From NCBI RefSeq assembly GCF_002029235.1, contig NZ_MZGV01000021.1:1-64000 (forward strand): a stretch of DNA of 64,000 nucleotides, written 5' to 3'. The stretch comes from Clostridium oryzae (GTDB lineage Bacteria > Bacillota > Clostridia > Clostridiales > Clostridiaceae). Positions 17,275-28,375 of the stretch are shown piece by piece (the stretch's first letter is position 1; every line of letters starts with the position of its first letter). The position numbers and the translations under genes are program-made. The notes below the pieces were generated by a model. The model searched no databases. It was not told the DNA's origin and saw nothing but the letters and a program-made list of their open reading frames with translations.

Positions 17275-18969
17275 TTATTCATGGATATAGGCAATTTTTA
17301 CAAGTTCTTCTATAGTAGTTTCTCCCCGCTTTACAAGCTCACCACAAGATTGTCCAAGAGTTTTCATTCCATTCTTTATTGAAATATCCTTAAGAAGCTG
17401 ACTGTCATTAAAATTTATCATAGCATTCCTATGCTCCCTCGTAACTTCCATAATTTCATACACGCCTCTTCTTCCCGAATAACCTGTGTTATTGCAGTGT
17501 ACACATCCCCTTCCGTTGTATATCACCTGTTGTTGATCTTTAGGAACCCCTAAAAGTCTCTTCTCGTAATCAGTAGCCATATGAGCCTCTTTGCATTTAG
17601 GACATATTTTTCTTACCAGCCTTTGAGCTATAACACCACTTAATGAAGTAGCTACCAAATATGATTGAATTCCCATATCCACAAGTCTCATTATCGTAGA
17701 AGGTGCATCGTTAGTGTGTAATGTACTTAGTACAAGATGCCCTGTTATAGCTGCCCTTATAGCTATCTCAGCGGTCTCTACATCCCTTATTTCACCTATC
17801 ATAACTATATCAGGATCTTGTCTTAATATAGACCTAAGTCCGCTGGCAAACGTTAACCCAGCTTTAGCATTTACGTTTACCTGATTAATACCTTTCAGTG
17901 TATATTCCACAGGATCTTCCACAGTAACAATATTTTTGTCCACAGTATTAAGCTCATTAAGCACACTATAAAGAGTTGTTGATTTTCCGCTTCCTGTGGG
18001 GCCCGTAACTAATATTATTCCATGAGGACTCTTAATTATGTTATTGAACTGATTCCGTTCATATTCATTCATACCTAGCATATCCATGCCTATACTATAG
18101 TTATCTCTACTTAGAATTCTTATTACTACTTTTTCTCCAAATACAGTAGGTAATATGGATACTCTTAAGTCCACATCACCTTTTTCCTGCTTTATAAGTA
18201 TTCTTCCGTCCTGCGGCAGTCTTTTTTCAGCTATATTTAGATTGGCAAGAATTTTTATTCTAGTGACTAATGATGCAAGCGAATCAGATGACAGCTTAGA
18301 AACTTCCTGAAGCTCACCGTCAATTCTATATCTAATCCGTATAATTTTCTCAAATGGTTCGATATGAATATCACTAGCTCTAGCTTCGACAGCATTTTTT
18401 ATAAGGTAATCCACCATTTTCACAACAGGAGCATTTCTTATATCATCAAAGTCTGCATCTCTTGATGATATACTTTCAGATATTTCTTCTTCTCTTTCTT
18501 TTGATAGTTCCTGTGCTGCTTTAAGTACCTGCTCATCGGAATAATACTTATATACTGCTTTTCTTATTTCATCTTTCACGGCAATGAACGTTTCAACCTC
18601 AAAACCAGTAGATATGGCTACATCATCTATGGCAAATATGTTTAATGGATCTGACATAACTATCTGAATTCTATTATCTTTAAAGCCTATAGGTATCAGA
18701 TCATTTTTTAAGCATATACTTTGAGGCAGTGATTTAATTGCTGCTTTATCGATTACTATAGAATCTAATTCGATGCGCTTTATCCCTGTTTGAGTCTCTA
18801 TCGTATTGATAATATCCTCTTCAGTTACAAGATTCTCATCTATAAGCAGTTCACCTAGCTTTTTACCTAAAGTTCTTTGTCTAACTAGAGCATCCTGCAG
18901 TTGTCTAATTGTTATTTTGCCGGATTGTACAAGTAGATCTCCTAATCTTTTTTTATTATTTTTTATCAT
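17275..18969 (-). CDS. pilB: PilB, pilus extension ATPase (GspE family)
   Basis: 564-residue cytoplasmic hexameric motor. The N-terminal MshEN-type domain covers about 1-150. The ATPase domain has Walker A GPTGSGKST (about 320-330), the Asp-box region DPDIVMIGEIRDVETA, the His box LSTLHTNDAPS and zinc-binding Cys pairs CPKC (about 455) and CVHC (about 490), all standard for extension ATPases. AAGGTG precedes ATG. First gene of the pilus operon; the promoter lies about 70 bp upstream. No PilT retraction ATPase is found in the cluster, so either it is encoded elsewhere or these pili do not retract. Confidence 0.95.
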   Translation of the reverse strand: MIKNNKKRLGDLLVQSGKITIRQLQDALVRQRTLGKKLGELLIDENLVTEEDIINTIETQTGIKRIELDSIVIDKAAIKSLPQSICLKNDLIPIGFKDNRIQIVMSDPLNIFAIDDVAISTGFEVETFIAVKDEIRKAVYKYYSDEQVLKAAQELSKEREEEISESISSRDADFDDIRNAPVVKMVDYLIKNAVEARASDIHIEPFEKIIRIRYRIDGELQEVSKLSSDSLASLVTRIKILANLNIAEKRLPQDGRILIKQEKGDVDLRVSILPTVFGEKVVIRILSRDNYSIGMDMLGMNEYERNQFNNIIKSPHGIILVTGPTGSGKSTTLYSVLNELNTVDKNIVTVEDPVEYTLKGINQVNVNAKAGLTFASGLRSILRQDPDIVMIGEIRDVETAEIAIRAAITGHLVLSTLHTNDAPSTIMRLVDMGIQSYLVATSLSGVIAQRLVRKICPKCKEAHMATDYEKRLLGVPKDQQQVIYNGRGCVHCNNTGYSGRRGVYEIMEVTREHRNAMINFNDSQLLKDISIKNGMKTLGQSCGELVKRGETTIEELVKIAYIHE

Positions 18970-19038
18970 ATGATCACCTTTATCACTTTTATGGATATAT
19001 ATTAATTTTTTACCAATTTATAACTTTTTTATACTTTT

Positions 19039-19067
19039 ATTATAAGAGCTTAGGTTTAAAAATGCAA
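19039..19067 (-). promoter_or_regulatory. Promoter of the pilus operon
   Basis: On the minus strand, TTGCAT (19067-19062) and TATAAT (19044-19039) are 17 bp apart, placing the start point about 60 nt before pilB. The leader is too short for a large riboswitch. The rest of 18970-19278 holds only AT-rich DNA and the groEL terminator. Confidence 0.65.
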
Positions 19068-19202
19068 TAATATGTTTAAAATATTTACATATTATTACTT
19101 TTATACTTTTTTATGTTTTCTTTATATAAATATTTTTAACAATTAATTAAAGTAACGTTTTCAAAAGGAAATTACTAATTTTAGGGATATATTTACAGTT
19201 TC

Positions 19203-19245
19203 AAAAAAGACATCCAGTTGAACATTACATTCAACTGGATGTCTT
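19203..19245 (-). terminator. Terminator of groES-groEL
   Basis: AAGACATCCAGTTGAA pairs with TTCAACTGGATGTCTT around a short loop and is followed on the minus strand by TTTTTT. A very strong intrinsic terminator 34 bp after the groEL stop codon. Confidence 0.93.
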
Positions 19246-19278
19246 ACCGTACTTATATATAATTTTCTTTGTTATATT

Positions 19279-20926
<1,648 letters not shown>

Positions 20927-20939
20927 TAATATTATAATA

Positions 20940-21224
<285 letters not shown>

Positions 21225-21274
21225 TTAAACCCCTCCTTATATGTTTATATTATTAATTTTATATCATCTCTTTG

Positions 21275-21301
21275 TTAGCACTCATTAACATTGAGTGCTA
21301 A
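21275..21301 (-). promoter_or_regulatory. CIRCE operator (HrcA site)
   Basis: TTAGCACTC (21275-21283), 9 bp spacer, GAGTGCTAA (21293-21301): a perfect match to the CIRCE inverted repeat. HrcA binds it and represses groESL until heat shock. Confidence 0.97.
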
Positions 21302-21311
21302 TACAATTATT

Positions 21312-21340
21312 ATAATAAATAAACCAATGCATATTATCAA
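21312..21340 (-). promoter_or_regulatory. Promoter of groES-groEL
   Basis: Minus strand TTGATA (21340-21335), 17 bp, TATTAT (21317-21312); an overlapping TATAAT at 21314-21309 would give a 20-bp spacer. The start point would fall at the edge of CIRCE, as in other HrcA-controlled operons. Confidence 0.55.
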
Positions 21341-21510
21341 ATCCAATTATGATAATTCTTTCAAGAATATTGATTGATTTCTCTAATTATCAGTAATAAT
21401 CTTCTATTTATACACTATTTCAATTAATATCTCAATAATACTATATTGTACAAATCTTATATACCACTTGTTTTATGTTATTAGTTCAGCTAATATATAA
21501 GATGTGATCT

Positions 21511-21566
21511 AAATTCTGAATAGCAGATTTTCTTGCTTCACTTTTCTCTTTACACTTTTCTCTTAC
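21511..21566. repeat. Intergenic hairpin/pyrimidine-tract unit, copy 1
   Basis: A weak hairpin (AAATTCTG then CAGATTTT) is followed by CTTCACTTTTCTCTTTAC and a second ACTTTTCTCTTA. It matches the units at 23453, 35746, 40994 and 41161. Apart from this unit and the groES control region, 21225-21605 shows nothing else. Confidence 0.5.
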
Positions 21567-21605
21567 CATGGTTCGTAAAATATTTAAACGTTTGGAGATG
21601 ACACT

Positions 21606-22283
21606 ATGTACGCAATGACATACAGCAGCAAAAAGAAGTCTAAATTAATCCCAGCCATAAAAATTGCAACAGCATTATCTATTTCTATTTTTTTCATTAT
21701 AGCTTCAATCAAAATAGGTTTAAATGCAAAACCTTTATACTCTTTTGATGTAAATAAGTTAAATATAACTCAAAGTGTAAATATGAACAAAGCAACTCTT
21801 ATGAAAAATTACGATTTACTCTTGTCATATATTAACAATAGAAACATATCCGTCCTAGCACTGCCTGATTTTCCTTTTTCTAAAGACGGCCTTATTCACT
21901 TTAAAGAAGTAAAAAATATCTTTATGAACCTGGATATAGTATTCTATGTGACACTTATACTTGGAATACTAGGCAGCATCTATTGCGTAAAAAAAGCGGC
22001 CTTAAGCTATATTAAATGGAGTTCCATACTTCTTATAGTTATACCAATTATATTATCTATTCCCTTTATAATTAATTTTAATGCTTCATTTATAATATTT
22101 CATAAACTAGCTTTTAGTAATAACTATTGGCTTTTAGATCCTAGCACAGATCCAATAATAAATGCATTGCCAGAAGCATTTTTTATGCATACTGCTTTTC
22201 TAATATTGCTATGTATCGTTATATTCAGTGTTTTACTATTTACCATTTATAGAATATTAAAAAAGGTAATGGCTGATGATTAA
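21606..22283 (+). CDS. DUF1461 (TIGR01906-type) integral membrane protein
   Basis: 225 residues. About five membrane helices: one N-terminal (about 17-37), two central (about 110-130 and 137-157) and two near the C-terminus. The extracytoplasmic loop before the last helices carries FHKLAFSNNYWLLDP, then IINALPEAFF, the signature of the TIGR01906 family. Biochemical role is unknown in the family. The gene stands alone on the plus strand, between groES and ogg, with its own terminator overlapping the stop codon. GGAGATG is a weak ribosome site. Confidence 0.8.
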   Translation: MYAMTYSSKKKSKLIPAIKIATALSISIFFIIASIKIGLNAKPLYSFDVNKLNITQSVNMNKATLMKNYDLLLSYINNRNISVLALPDFPFSKDGLIHFKEVKNIFMNLDIVFYVTLILGILGSIYCVKKAALSYIKWSSILLIVIPIILSIPFIINFNASFIIFHKLAFSNNYWLLDPSTDPIINALPEAFFMHTAFLILLCIVIFSVLLFTIYRILKKVMADD

Positions 22284-22301
22284 ATCATCAGCCATTACCT
22301 T
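22263..22301 (+). terminator. Terminator overlapping the DUF1461 stop codon
   Basis: An 18-bp perfect stem: AAGGTAATGGCTGATGAT (22263-22280) and its complement (22284-22301). The TAA stop codon forms the 3-nt loop, so the 5' arm encodes the last six residues. The flanks (AAAA, CTTT) allow weak bidirectional action. Confidence 0.8.
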
Positions 22302-22329
22302 TCCATGTTACATATATATTTTTAGAACG

Positions 22330-22377
22330 TAACCGTAACAAAACGGGCTTGTTTTTTATATTTATATATTACGGTTA
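22330..22377. repeat. Inverted repeat between DUF1461 and ogg genes
   Basis: TAACCGTAA (22330-22338) and TTACGGTTA (22369-22377) are perfect 9-bp arms. Inside, AACAA and TTGTT flank a GC core and a T-run. A second terminator-like or regulatory structure; function not known. A further small hairpin, GCAGTTTTTACTGC, is at 22398-22411. Confidence 0.4.
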
Positions 22378-22455
22378 TCAGTACAGAACTAAATATTGCA
22401 GTTTTTACTGCTCTTATTCATTATAACAGATATAAATAAAAAATGAAACAGTTAA

Positions 22456-23358
22456 TTATATTTTTATATTATTTTCTCTTGCATAGTAAAATAAATACTG
22501 CTGTGCAAAGCCTGAAAGCTTTCCAAACTTCTCCCTTCCAAAATTTCTTATCTTTATTAATGAAACATCTGGAGCTACATAAAAGTGCATCATAGCTCTT
22601 TTAACCCATACATCTACTGGAAAAGCAGAGTATTTTCCCATCGAAAAAAGCATTATGCAATCAGCTACTTTCGGACCAATACCGTTAAATTTCTGAAGTG
22701 CATCGTGACAGCCATCGTCATTAAGCTGTACTATACTATCTATCTTATAACTTTGGAAGTCATCTTCACCTGATTGGGCTTTAAATATTTTATCTACAGT
22801 ATCCTTAACATATTTAGCTCGAAACCCCATGCCGCAGCTCTCTAGTTCCTCCTCAGTAACTTTTGACAGTACTTCAAGTTTAGGAAACGTATGATATACT
22901 TTGCCATTATACTCTATCGGATTTCCCCAATTATCACAAATTTTTTCGATAGTCCTTTTAATCATAGGAATTCTATTATTAGCTGATATGATAAATGATA
23001 GAATTATCTCAAAAGGCTGCTGCTGTAAAAGCCTTATCCCGTACCCAAAATCCACAGATTTTTTAAGCAAAGGATCTTTACTAAGCTCTTCTTTAATGTT
23101 TCCATACTCCCTCTTAAGATCAAAATATTTTTCCCAAATAGAGTAAAAATCCTGTTCGGTACAATTATGAAGTATCACATCCTCATCATTTTTTTCAACT
23201 TCGAGCACCTTTTCGCAGGCAACACCAATAAATTTATTTTCTGAAATCTTATTCCACCTAAAACATTGACCACATTCAAAAATATGAGCTAATTCAAAGT
23301 TTCTTATTGATTTTATAATTACAGATCCATCTGCCACTTCAATTCTATCGTAATCCAA
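22456..23358 (-). CDS. ogg: 8-oxoguanine DNA glycosylase/lyase (OGG1-like)
   Basis: 300 residues. It removes 8-oxoguanine from DNA in base-excision repair. The helix-hairpin-helix/GPD core holds the catalytic Lys in GIGPKVADC (K230) and the Asp in FPVDVW (D249), equivalent to K249 and D268 of human OGG1. The N-terminal OGG_N-type region (about 10-110) includes FECGQCFRWN. The start is TTG 23358, 6 nt after GGAGG. Single gene between the DUF1461 gene and nfnB. Unusual only in that an OGG1-type rather than MutM-type enzyme is used, which is common in Clostridium. Confidence 0.93.
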   Translation of the reverse strand: MDYDRIEVADGSVIIKSIRNFELAHIFECGQCFRWNKISENKFIGVACEKVLEVEKNDEDVILHNCTEQDFYSIWEKYFDLKREYGNIKEELSKDPLLKKSVDFGYGIRLLQQQPFEIILSFIISANNRIPMIKRTIEKICDNWGNPIEYNGKVYHTFPKLEVLSKVTEEELESCGMGFRAKYVKDTVDKIFKAQSGEDDFQSYKIDSIVQLNDDGCHDALQKFNGIGPKVADCIMLFSMGKYSAFPVDVWVKRAMMHFYVAPDVSLIKIRNFGREKFGKLSGFAQQYLFYYARENNIKI

Positions 23359-23452
23359 TATAATCCTCCTTCATAAATAAGTAATTATTAATTCATAATT
23401 TTTATCTATTACGTATAAATCCATTTTAAAAAAATTTTATCTAAAATGTAAA

Positions 23453-23547
23453 GGGAATTCAGCATAAGCCAAATTCCCCCATAATTTTCCTCTTTGTTCT
23501 CTACTCTCTTATCTTTTCTCTTTTCTCTTTACTCTATTCTCTTTTTT
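23453..23547. repeat. Intergenic hairpin/pyrimidine-tract unit, copy 2; likely nfnB terminator
   Basis: The hairpin GGGAATTcaGC/GCcaAATTCCC (23454-23479) is followed by about 65 bp built from CTCTTTA/CTCTTTT words up to the nfnB stop codon. In nfnB sense, a purine-rich tract follows the stop, then a GAATTC-centred hairpin and CCCTTT, so it can act as a terminator. Confidence 0.6.
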
Positions 23548-23550
23548 ATG

Positions 23551-24933
23551 CTATTTAGACAAAAACTCATGTATTGCCTTTGCAGCTTTCTTTCCTGCCC
23601 CCATAGCAAGTATAACTGTAGCCGCACCTGTTACCGTATCTCCGCCTGCATATACCTTTTCTTTAGATGTAAGACCTGTTTCCTCATCTGCAACTATACA
23701 TTTTCTCTTATTGATTTCAAGACCTTTTGTGGTAGATGATATTAGTGGGTTTGGAGAAGTACCAAGAGACATGATAACTGTATCAACATCCATAATAAAC
23801 TCAGAACCAGGAACTTCAACCGGCTTTCTTCTTCCAGAAGCATCAGGCTCTCCAAGCTCCATTTTGATACATTTCATTCCTTTTACCCAACCCTTTTCAT
23901 CTTGAATAATCTCAGTCGGATTCGTTAATAGATCAAACTGAACTCCTTCCTCCCTTGCATGATGAACTTCTTCTGCTCTTGCTGGAAGTTCCTCAGCTGA
24001 TCTTCTATAAACTATATGGACTTCTGCTCCAAGTCTTAATGCAGTTCTTGCTGCATCCATAGCAACATTTCCACCACCAACTACAGCAACTTTATCACCT
24101 AGTTTTACAGGAGTAGCATATCCTTCTTTGAAAGCTTTCATAAGATTGTTTCTAGTAAGGAACTCATTTGCTGAAAATACTCCATTTGCATTTTCACCAG
24201 GTATCCCCATAAATCTTGGAAGTCCAGCTCCTGATCCTATGAAAACTGCATCAAAACCTTCTTCGTCCAAAATCTGATCTATAGTTAATGTTCTTCCAAT
24301 AATAACATTAGTCTCTATCTTAACTCCTAATTTCTTTACATTTTCTATTTCGTGCTTAACTACAGTATCCTTTGGCAATCTAAACTCAGGAATACCATAA
24401 ACTAAAACTCCTCCTGCTTCATGTAGTGCCTCAAATATTGTTACGTCATATCCAAGTTTAGCTAAATCACCTGCACAAGTAAGCCCTGATGGACCACTTC
24501 CTATGACAGCAACCTTTTTTCCGTTGCTTGGTAAAGTTTCATTTATATCAACATTATGTTCTCTAGTCCAATCCGCAATAAATCTTTCAAGCTTTCCAAT
24601 AGCTACAGCTTCACCTTTTATTCCAAGCACACACTTTCCTTCACACTGGCTCTCTTGTGGACAAACTCTTCCACAAACAGCTGGAAGGGCAGAAGATTTT
24701 GCTATAACCTTTGCGGCTTCTTCAAACTCACCATTTTTAACATGAGCGATAAATGCAGGAATACTTATCGTTACTGGGCACTTTGTAACACACATAGGTT
24801 TCTTACAATTTAAACATCTAGAGGCCTCTTGTATAGCCTCTTCCTCTGTGTATCCAAGGCATACTTCGCCAAAATTAGTAGCTCTTACCTTTGGATCTTG
24901 TTCTCTAATTGGTGTTCTTTTCATTCTATCCAT
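23551..24933 (-). CDS. nfnB: NfnB: large subunit of electron-bifurcating NADH-dependent reduced ferredoxin:NADP+ oxidoreductase
   Basis: 460 residues, related to the glutamate synthase small subunit. The N-terminal Cys clusters (CLNCKKPMC, CPV, CGRVCPQ, CEGKC) bind two [4Fe-4S]. FAD (VIGSGPSGLTCAGDLAKLGY) and NADPH (VVGGGNVAMDAART) Rossmann folds follow, and the end AGGDTVTGAATV is the second FAD motif. Start is ATG 24933, 9 nt after GGGGAGG. NfnA is encoded just upstream (48 bp), so this is Nfn rather than GltD. Nfn uses NADH and reduced ferredoxin to make NADPH, and suits a butyrate fermenter. The gltD alternative is unlikely without gltB. Confidence 0.9.
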   Translation of the reverse strand: MDRMKRTPIREQDPKVRATNFGEVCLGYTEEEAIQEASRCLNCKKPMCVTKCPVTISIPAFIAHVKNGEFEEAAKVIAKSSALPAVCGRVCPQESQCEGKCVLGIKGEAVAIGKLERFIADWTREHNVDINETLPSNGKKVAVIGSGPSGLTCAGDLAKLGYDVTIFEALHEAGGVLVYGIPEFRLPKDTVVKHEIENVKKLGVKIETNVIIGRTLTIDQILDEEGFDAVFIGSGAGLPRFMGIPGENANGVFSANEFLTRNNLMKAFKEGYATPVKLGDKVAVVGGGNVAMDAARTALRLGAEVHIVYRRSAEELPARAEEVHHAREEGVQFDLLTNPTEIIQDEKGWVKGMKCIKMELGEPDASGRRKPVEVPGSEFIMDVDTVIMSLGTSPNPLISSTTKGLEINKRKCIVADEETGLTSKEKVYAGGDTVTGAATVILAMGAGKKAAKAIHEFLSK

Positions 24934-24981
24934 TAATAATTTCCTCCCCAAACTATACTAAATAGCTCACTATTGTTACTT

Positions 24982-25863
24982 CTAGTGACACATTCCGCAT
25001 CCGCCGTGATGAGTATCACCTTCAACCTTCTCGAGAACTTTTTTACCTTCTTCAGTTTTATACATTGCCTGCCTTCTCATAGCCTCATCAAAGTTTACCA
25101 AATGACCGTCAAATTCAGGTCCGTCAACACATGCAAATTTAACTTGTCCACCGACTGTAACTCTACAAGCTCCGCACATTCCAGTTCCATCTACCATTAT
25201 AGGATTCAAGCTAACAACTGTCTTTATTTCAAGTTCCTTTGTTAATAAGGCAACAAATTTCATCATAATCATTGGTCCAATAGCTACAACTAAATCATAT
25301 TTCTTTCCTTTATTTTCAACTAAGTCTTTAAGACAATTTGTAACCATTCCATTAAATCCATATGAACCATCATCAGTAGCTACATATACATTTCCTGCTA
25401 CCTTTTTCATTTCATCCTCTAAAAGAAGAGTACTCTTTGTCTTAGTTCCTATAATAACATCAGCATTTACACCATGTTCATGCAGCCATTTTACCTGAGG
25501 ATAAACTGGTGCAGTACCAACTCCTCCTGCAATAAACATAATATTCTTTTTCTTTAATTCTTCTATAGGTTCATGAACTAATTCAGATGGCTGTCCTAAT
25601 GGTCCAACAAAGTCTAAGAAGGTATCATTGACTTCATATTCAGCCATTTTTTTGGTTGATTCTCCCAGCGTTTGAAATACTATTGTAACAGTTCCTTCTT
25701 CTGCATTGTAATCACAGATTGTTAGTGGTATTCTTTCACCCTTTTTATCCATTTTTACAATAATAAATTGTCCAGGCAAAGCTGATTTTGCTACTCTTGG
25801 AGCTTCTATATCCATAAGATAGATATTAGAAGCAAGAAGCTTTTTATTAACAATTTTATACAT
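24982..25863 (-). CDS. nfnA: NfnA: small subunit of electron-bifurcating transhydrogenase
   Basis: 293 residues of the ferredoxin-NADP reductase type. The FAD domain has IPLTICDYN, the NAD(H) domain FIAGGVGTAPVYPQ, and the C-terminal part binds a [2Fe-2S] cluster through CGACRV and later Cys (FACVDGPEF). The tail is HHGGCGMCH. Start is ATG 25863, 6 nt after GGAGGT; the reading frame is open further upstream, but no good ribosome site is seen there. First gene of nfnAB. The leader is long and AT-rich; no Rex operator was found in it. SudB-like sulfide dehydrogenase is the other name for this family. Confidence 0.9.
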   Translation of the reverse strand: MYKIVNKKLLASNIYLMDIEAPRVAKSALPGQFIIVKMDKKGERIPLTICDYNAEEGTVTIVFQTLGESTKKMAEYEVNDTFLDFVGPLGQPSELVHEPIEELKKKNIMFIAGGVGTAPVYPQVKWLHEHGVNADVIIGTKTKSTLLLEDEMKKVAGNVYVATDDGSYGFNGMVTNCLKDLVENKGKKYDLVVAIGPMIMMKFVALLTKELEIKTVVSLNPIMVDGTGMCGACRVTVGGQVKFACVDGPEFDGHLVNFDEAMRRQAMYKTEEGKKVLEKVEGDTHHGGCGMCH

Positions 25864-26163
25864 AATGTTACCTCCGAAGTATTTTATTACTAGATAACCA
25901 ATATGACTGATTAACTCTCTATATAAGCCACAAAATATTATCATAAACACATTTTCATCATAGAAAGTTAATAGTTTAAGTTGTTTATCTATAAAGAAAT
26001 TCATTAAATTCTTTCTATTATAATATAATTTTCTGCATATTGTACAACGTAATTCCTTTATACTCTAATTTATCAAACTTTAATAGTAATGTAAAGACAT
26101 ACACTATTTAATTGTATAAATAGAACATAATATTTATGACGCAGCTGCTACAAATCAATAGAT

Positions 26164-26213
26164 AAAAGGAGCTTCACACAGCGACGTATAGCCAACTGTG
26201 GTAAGCTCCTTTT
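26164..26213 (-). terminator. Terminator of the crt-bcd-etf-hbd operon
   Basis: AAAAGGAGCTT (26164-26174) pairs with AAGCTCCTTTT (26203-26213); inside, CACAG and CTGTG form a second stem. It lies about 40 bp after the hbd stop codon and has T-runs in both directions. Confidence 0.85.
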
Positions 26214-26253
26214 GTATATACTGCATAACTATGCAATATATTCCCAAGTAATA

Positions 26254-27102
26254 TTATTTACTGTAATCAAAGAATCCTTTTCCGCTCTTTCTTCCAAGGT
26301 ATCCTGCTCTTACATATTTCTTAAGTAATGGACAAGGTCTGTATTTTGGATCTCCTGTTTCCTTGTACAAAACTTCCATGATTGCAAGAACTATATCATT
26401 ACCTATGAAATCTGAAAGTGTAAGAGGTCCCATTGGATGGTTAGCACCAAGCATCATAGCCTTATCAATATCAGCTGCTGAAGCTGTACCTTCTGCAAGT
26501 ACTGTTATACCTTCGTTTATCATTGGGATAAGTATTCTGTTAACTACGAATCCTGGAGCTTCTGCAACTTCTACTGGCTCTTTTCCAATCTCTTGTGATA
26601 TTGCTTTTACTTTATCAAAAGTTTCTTGGGAAGTAGCTATTCCTCTTATTATCTCAACAAGCTTCATAACAGGTGCTGGGTTAAAGAAATGCATTCCTAT
26701 AACCTTATCAGGTCTGTTAGTTGCTGATGCAACTTCTGTTATTGAAAGTGAGGAAGTGTTTGATGATAAAATTGCTTCTGGTTTACATATCTTATCAAGT
26801 TCAGCAAATATGCTCTTTTTAATATCCATTCTTTCAACAGCTGCTTCAACAACTAAATCGCAGTCTGCTGCTAAATTCATATCAACTGTACCAGTTATTC
26901 TTGAAAGTATTTCTTCTTTAACTTCTTCTGTAATTTTACCCTTTGAAGCAAGCTTAGTAAGACTCTTGTTTATATTTCCAAGTCCTCTTTCTACAAATTC
27001 ATCTTTTATATCTCTTAATACAACTTCACAACCCTTTGCTGCAAATGCCTGAGCTATTCCTGAGCCCATTGTACCTGCACCAAGAACAAATACCTTTGCC
27101 AT
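26254..27102 (-). CDS. hbd: 3-hydroxybutyryl-CoA dehydrogenase
   Basis: 282 residues, normal length. Reduces acetoacetyl-CoA to 3-hydroxybutyryl-CoA in the butyrate pathway. The Rossmann motif [11 protein letters not shown] is at the N-terminus, the catalytic His is in [15 protein letters not shown], and the C-terminal domain has DFIGNDIVL and the end [13 protein letters not shown]. It is the last gene of the operon, 1 bp after etfA. Regulated with the operon through Rex. Confidence 0.97.
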   Translation of the reverse strand: MAKVFVLGAGTMGSGIAQAFAAKGCEVVLRDIKDEFVERGLGNINKSLTKLASKGKITEEVKEEILSRITGTVDMNLAADCDLVVEAAVERMDIKKSIFAELDKICKPEAILSSNTSSLSITEVASATNRPDKVIGMHFFNPAPVMKLVEIIRGIATSQETFDKVKAISQEIGKEPVEVAEAPGFVVNRILIPMINEGITVLAEGTASAADIDKAMMLGANHPMGPLTLSDFIGNDIVLAIMEVLYKETGDPKYRPCPLLKKYVRAGYLGRKSGKGFFDYSK

Positions 27103-27103
27103 A

Positions 27104-28105
27104 TTATTTACCTCCCTTTAATTGTGCTATCATTTCAGGAACTACCTTATTCAAATCACCAACTATAGCATAGTCAGCTATTTTCATTATAGGTGCCTCT
27201 GCATCTTTATTGATAGCAATTATAAAGTCTGAATCCTGCATACCTGCAAGATGCTGTATAGCCCCTGAAATTCCACAAGCTATATATACCTTTGGTTTAA
27301 CAGTCTTTCCTGTTTGACCAACTTGAAGATGCTTTTCAATCCATTCCTTATCAACAGCAGCTCTTGAACCAGCAACAGTTCCACCAAGAACATCAGCAAG
27401 TTCATGAAGAAGCTTAAAGCCTTCAGCACTTCCTACTCCTCTACCACCGGATACTATGAATTCAGCCTCTCCGATATCTACAAGATCCTTAGCTGTATTT
27501 ACTACTTTAACAACCTTTGTTCTTATATCTGAATCCTTAAGATCAAGTTTAACATTTACGATTTCACCAGGTCTATTATCATCTTTCTCAAGCTTTCCAA
27601 AAACTCCTGGTCTAACTGTAGCCATCTGAGGTCTGTGTTCAGCACAAGCTATAGTTGCCATAAGGTTTCCGCCGAAAGCTGGTCTTGTAGCAAGAAGGAA
27701 TTTTCCCTCTGCATCTATATCAAGTGAAGTACAGTCAGCAGTAAGTCCAGTGCTAAGTCTAGCTGCTATTCTAGGTCCAAGATCTCTTCCTATGAAAGTT
27801 GCACCTATGAAAAGTATTTCTGGTTTTTTCTCATTAACTAAATCACATATAACTTTTGTATAACCATCTGTTGTGTAATGCTTAAGAAGTGGACTGTCAG
27901 CAACAAGAACTTCATCTGCTCCAAAAGCAACTAATTCTTTTGCTATCTCTCCAACATTTTCACCAAGAAGTAATGCTGTAAGTTTTACCCCTAATTTATC
28001 TGCTATCTTTTTTCCTTCACCTAAAAGCTCAAGGGATACCTTCTGCAAAACACCATTTTTCTGTTCTGCAAATACCCATACGCCTTTGTAATCTGCTATA
28101 TTCAT
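27104..28105 (-). CDS. etfA: Electron transfer flavoprotein alpha subunit
   Basis: 333 residues. The C-terminal FAD domain shows [33 protein letters not shown] and [11 protein letters not shown]. It pairs with EtfB and Bcd in the bifurcating complex that couples crotonyl-CoA reduction by NADH to ferredoxin reduction. GGAGG precedes ATG. Unusually, 270 bp lies between etfB and etfA, holding two hairpin elements (28166-28278 and 28294-28358); in related operons the two genes are nearly contiguous. Both subunits are still expected from one message. Confidence 0.97.
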   Translation of the reverse strand: MNIADYKGVWVFAEQKNGVLQKVSLELLGEGKKIADKLGVKLTALLLGENVGEIAKELVAFGADEVLVADSPLLKHYTTDGYTKVICDLVNEKKPEILFIGATFIGRDLGPRIAARLSTGLTADCTSLDIDAEGKFLLATRPAFGGNLMATIACAEHRPQMATVRPGVFGKLEKDDNRPGEIVNVKLDLKDSDIRTKVVKVVNTAKDLVDIGEAEFIVSGGRGVGSAEGFKLLHELADVLGGTVAGSRAAVDKEWIEKHLQVGQTGKTVKPKVYIACGISGAIQHLAGMQDSDFIIAINKDAEAPIMKIADYAIVGDLNKVVPEMIAQLKGGK

Positions 28106-28165
28106 TTCAAAACCTCCTCGTATTTCTATCCGTACAATTATCTAATTTTTATTTTCAAATACTAG

Positions 28166-28278
28166 ATAAGTTGTGAAAGTTCTAATACATTCTGACTTCT
28201 AAAAAATCCTAGGGTCGAACCGATTCAGCAGTGATATTTTAGAAGCCATAATATAAGAACTTTATTACAACTTATATA
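28166..28278. mobile_element. 113-bp hairpin repeat (MITE-like), copy A
   Basis: Terminal inverted repeats ATAAGTTGT / ACAACTTAT (9 bp) open a near full-length palindrome: AAAGTTCT / AGAACTTT, then CTTCTAAAA / TTTTAGAAG. The centre reads CCTAGGGTCGAACC. About 107 of 113 bases match copy B at 43311-43423. No protein is encoded, so it would be non-autonomous if mobile. No target-site duplication is clear. Confidence 0.7.
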
Positions 28279-28293
28279 GATAAACAACTTCAA

Positions 28294-28358
28294 CTATTAA
28301 CCTACACACCCCGAAAGATCATTGAACCGTTCGATATTTCGCTATGTATAGGTTAAGT
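28294..28358. repeat. Second hairpin element between etfB and etfA
   Basis: TTAACCTA (28297-28304) and TAGGTTAA (28349-28356) close a hairpin whose interior pairs CGAAA (28312-28316) with TTTCG (28337-28341), then ATC with GAT and GAA with TTC. It follows copy A of the 113-bp repeat but is unrelated to it. It could tune etfA translation or protect the processed message. Confidence 0.55.
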
Positions 28359-28375
28359 TTCCGTAATGTTTCTCT

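Noticed and set aside
25864-26160. Rex operator upstream of nfnA
   Set aside because: Only half-sites such as TTGTTTA occur; no TTGTTAAnnnnTTAACAA-like palindrome was found.
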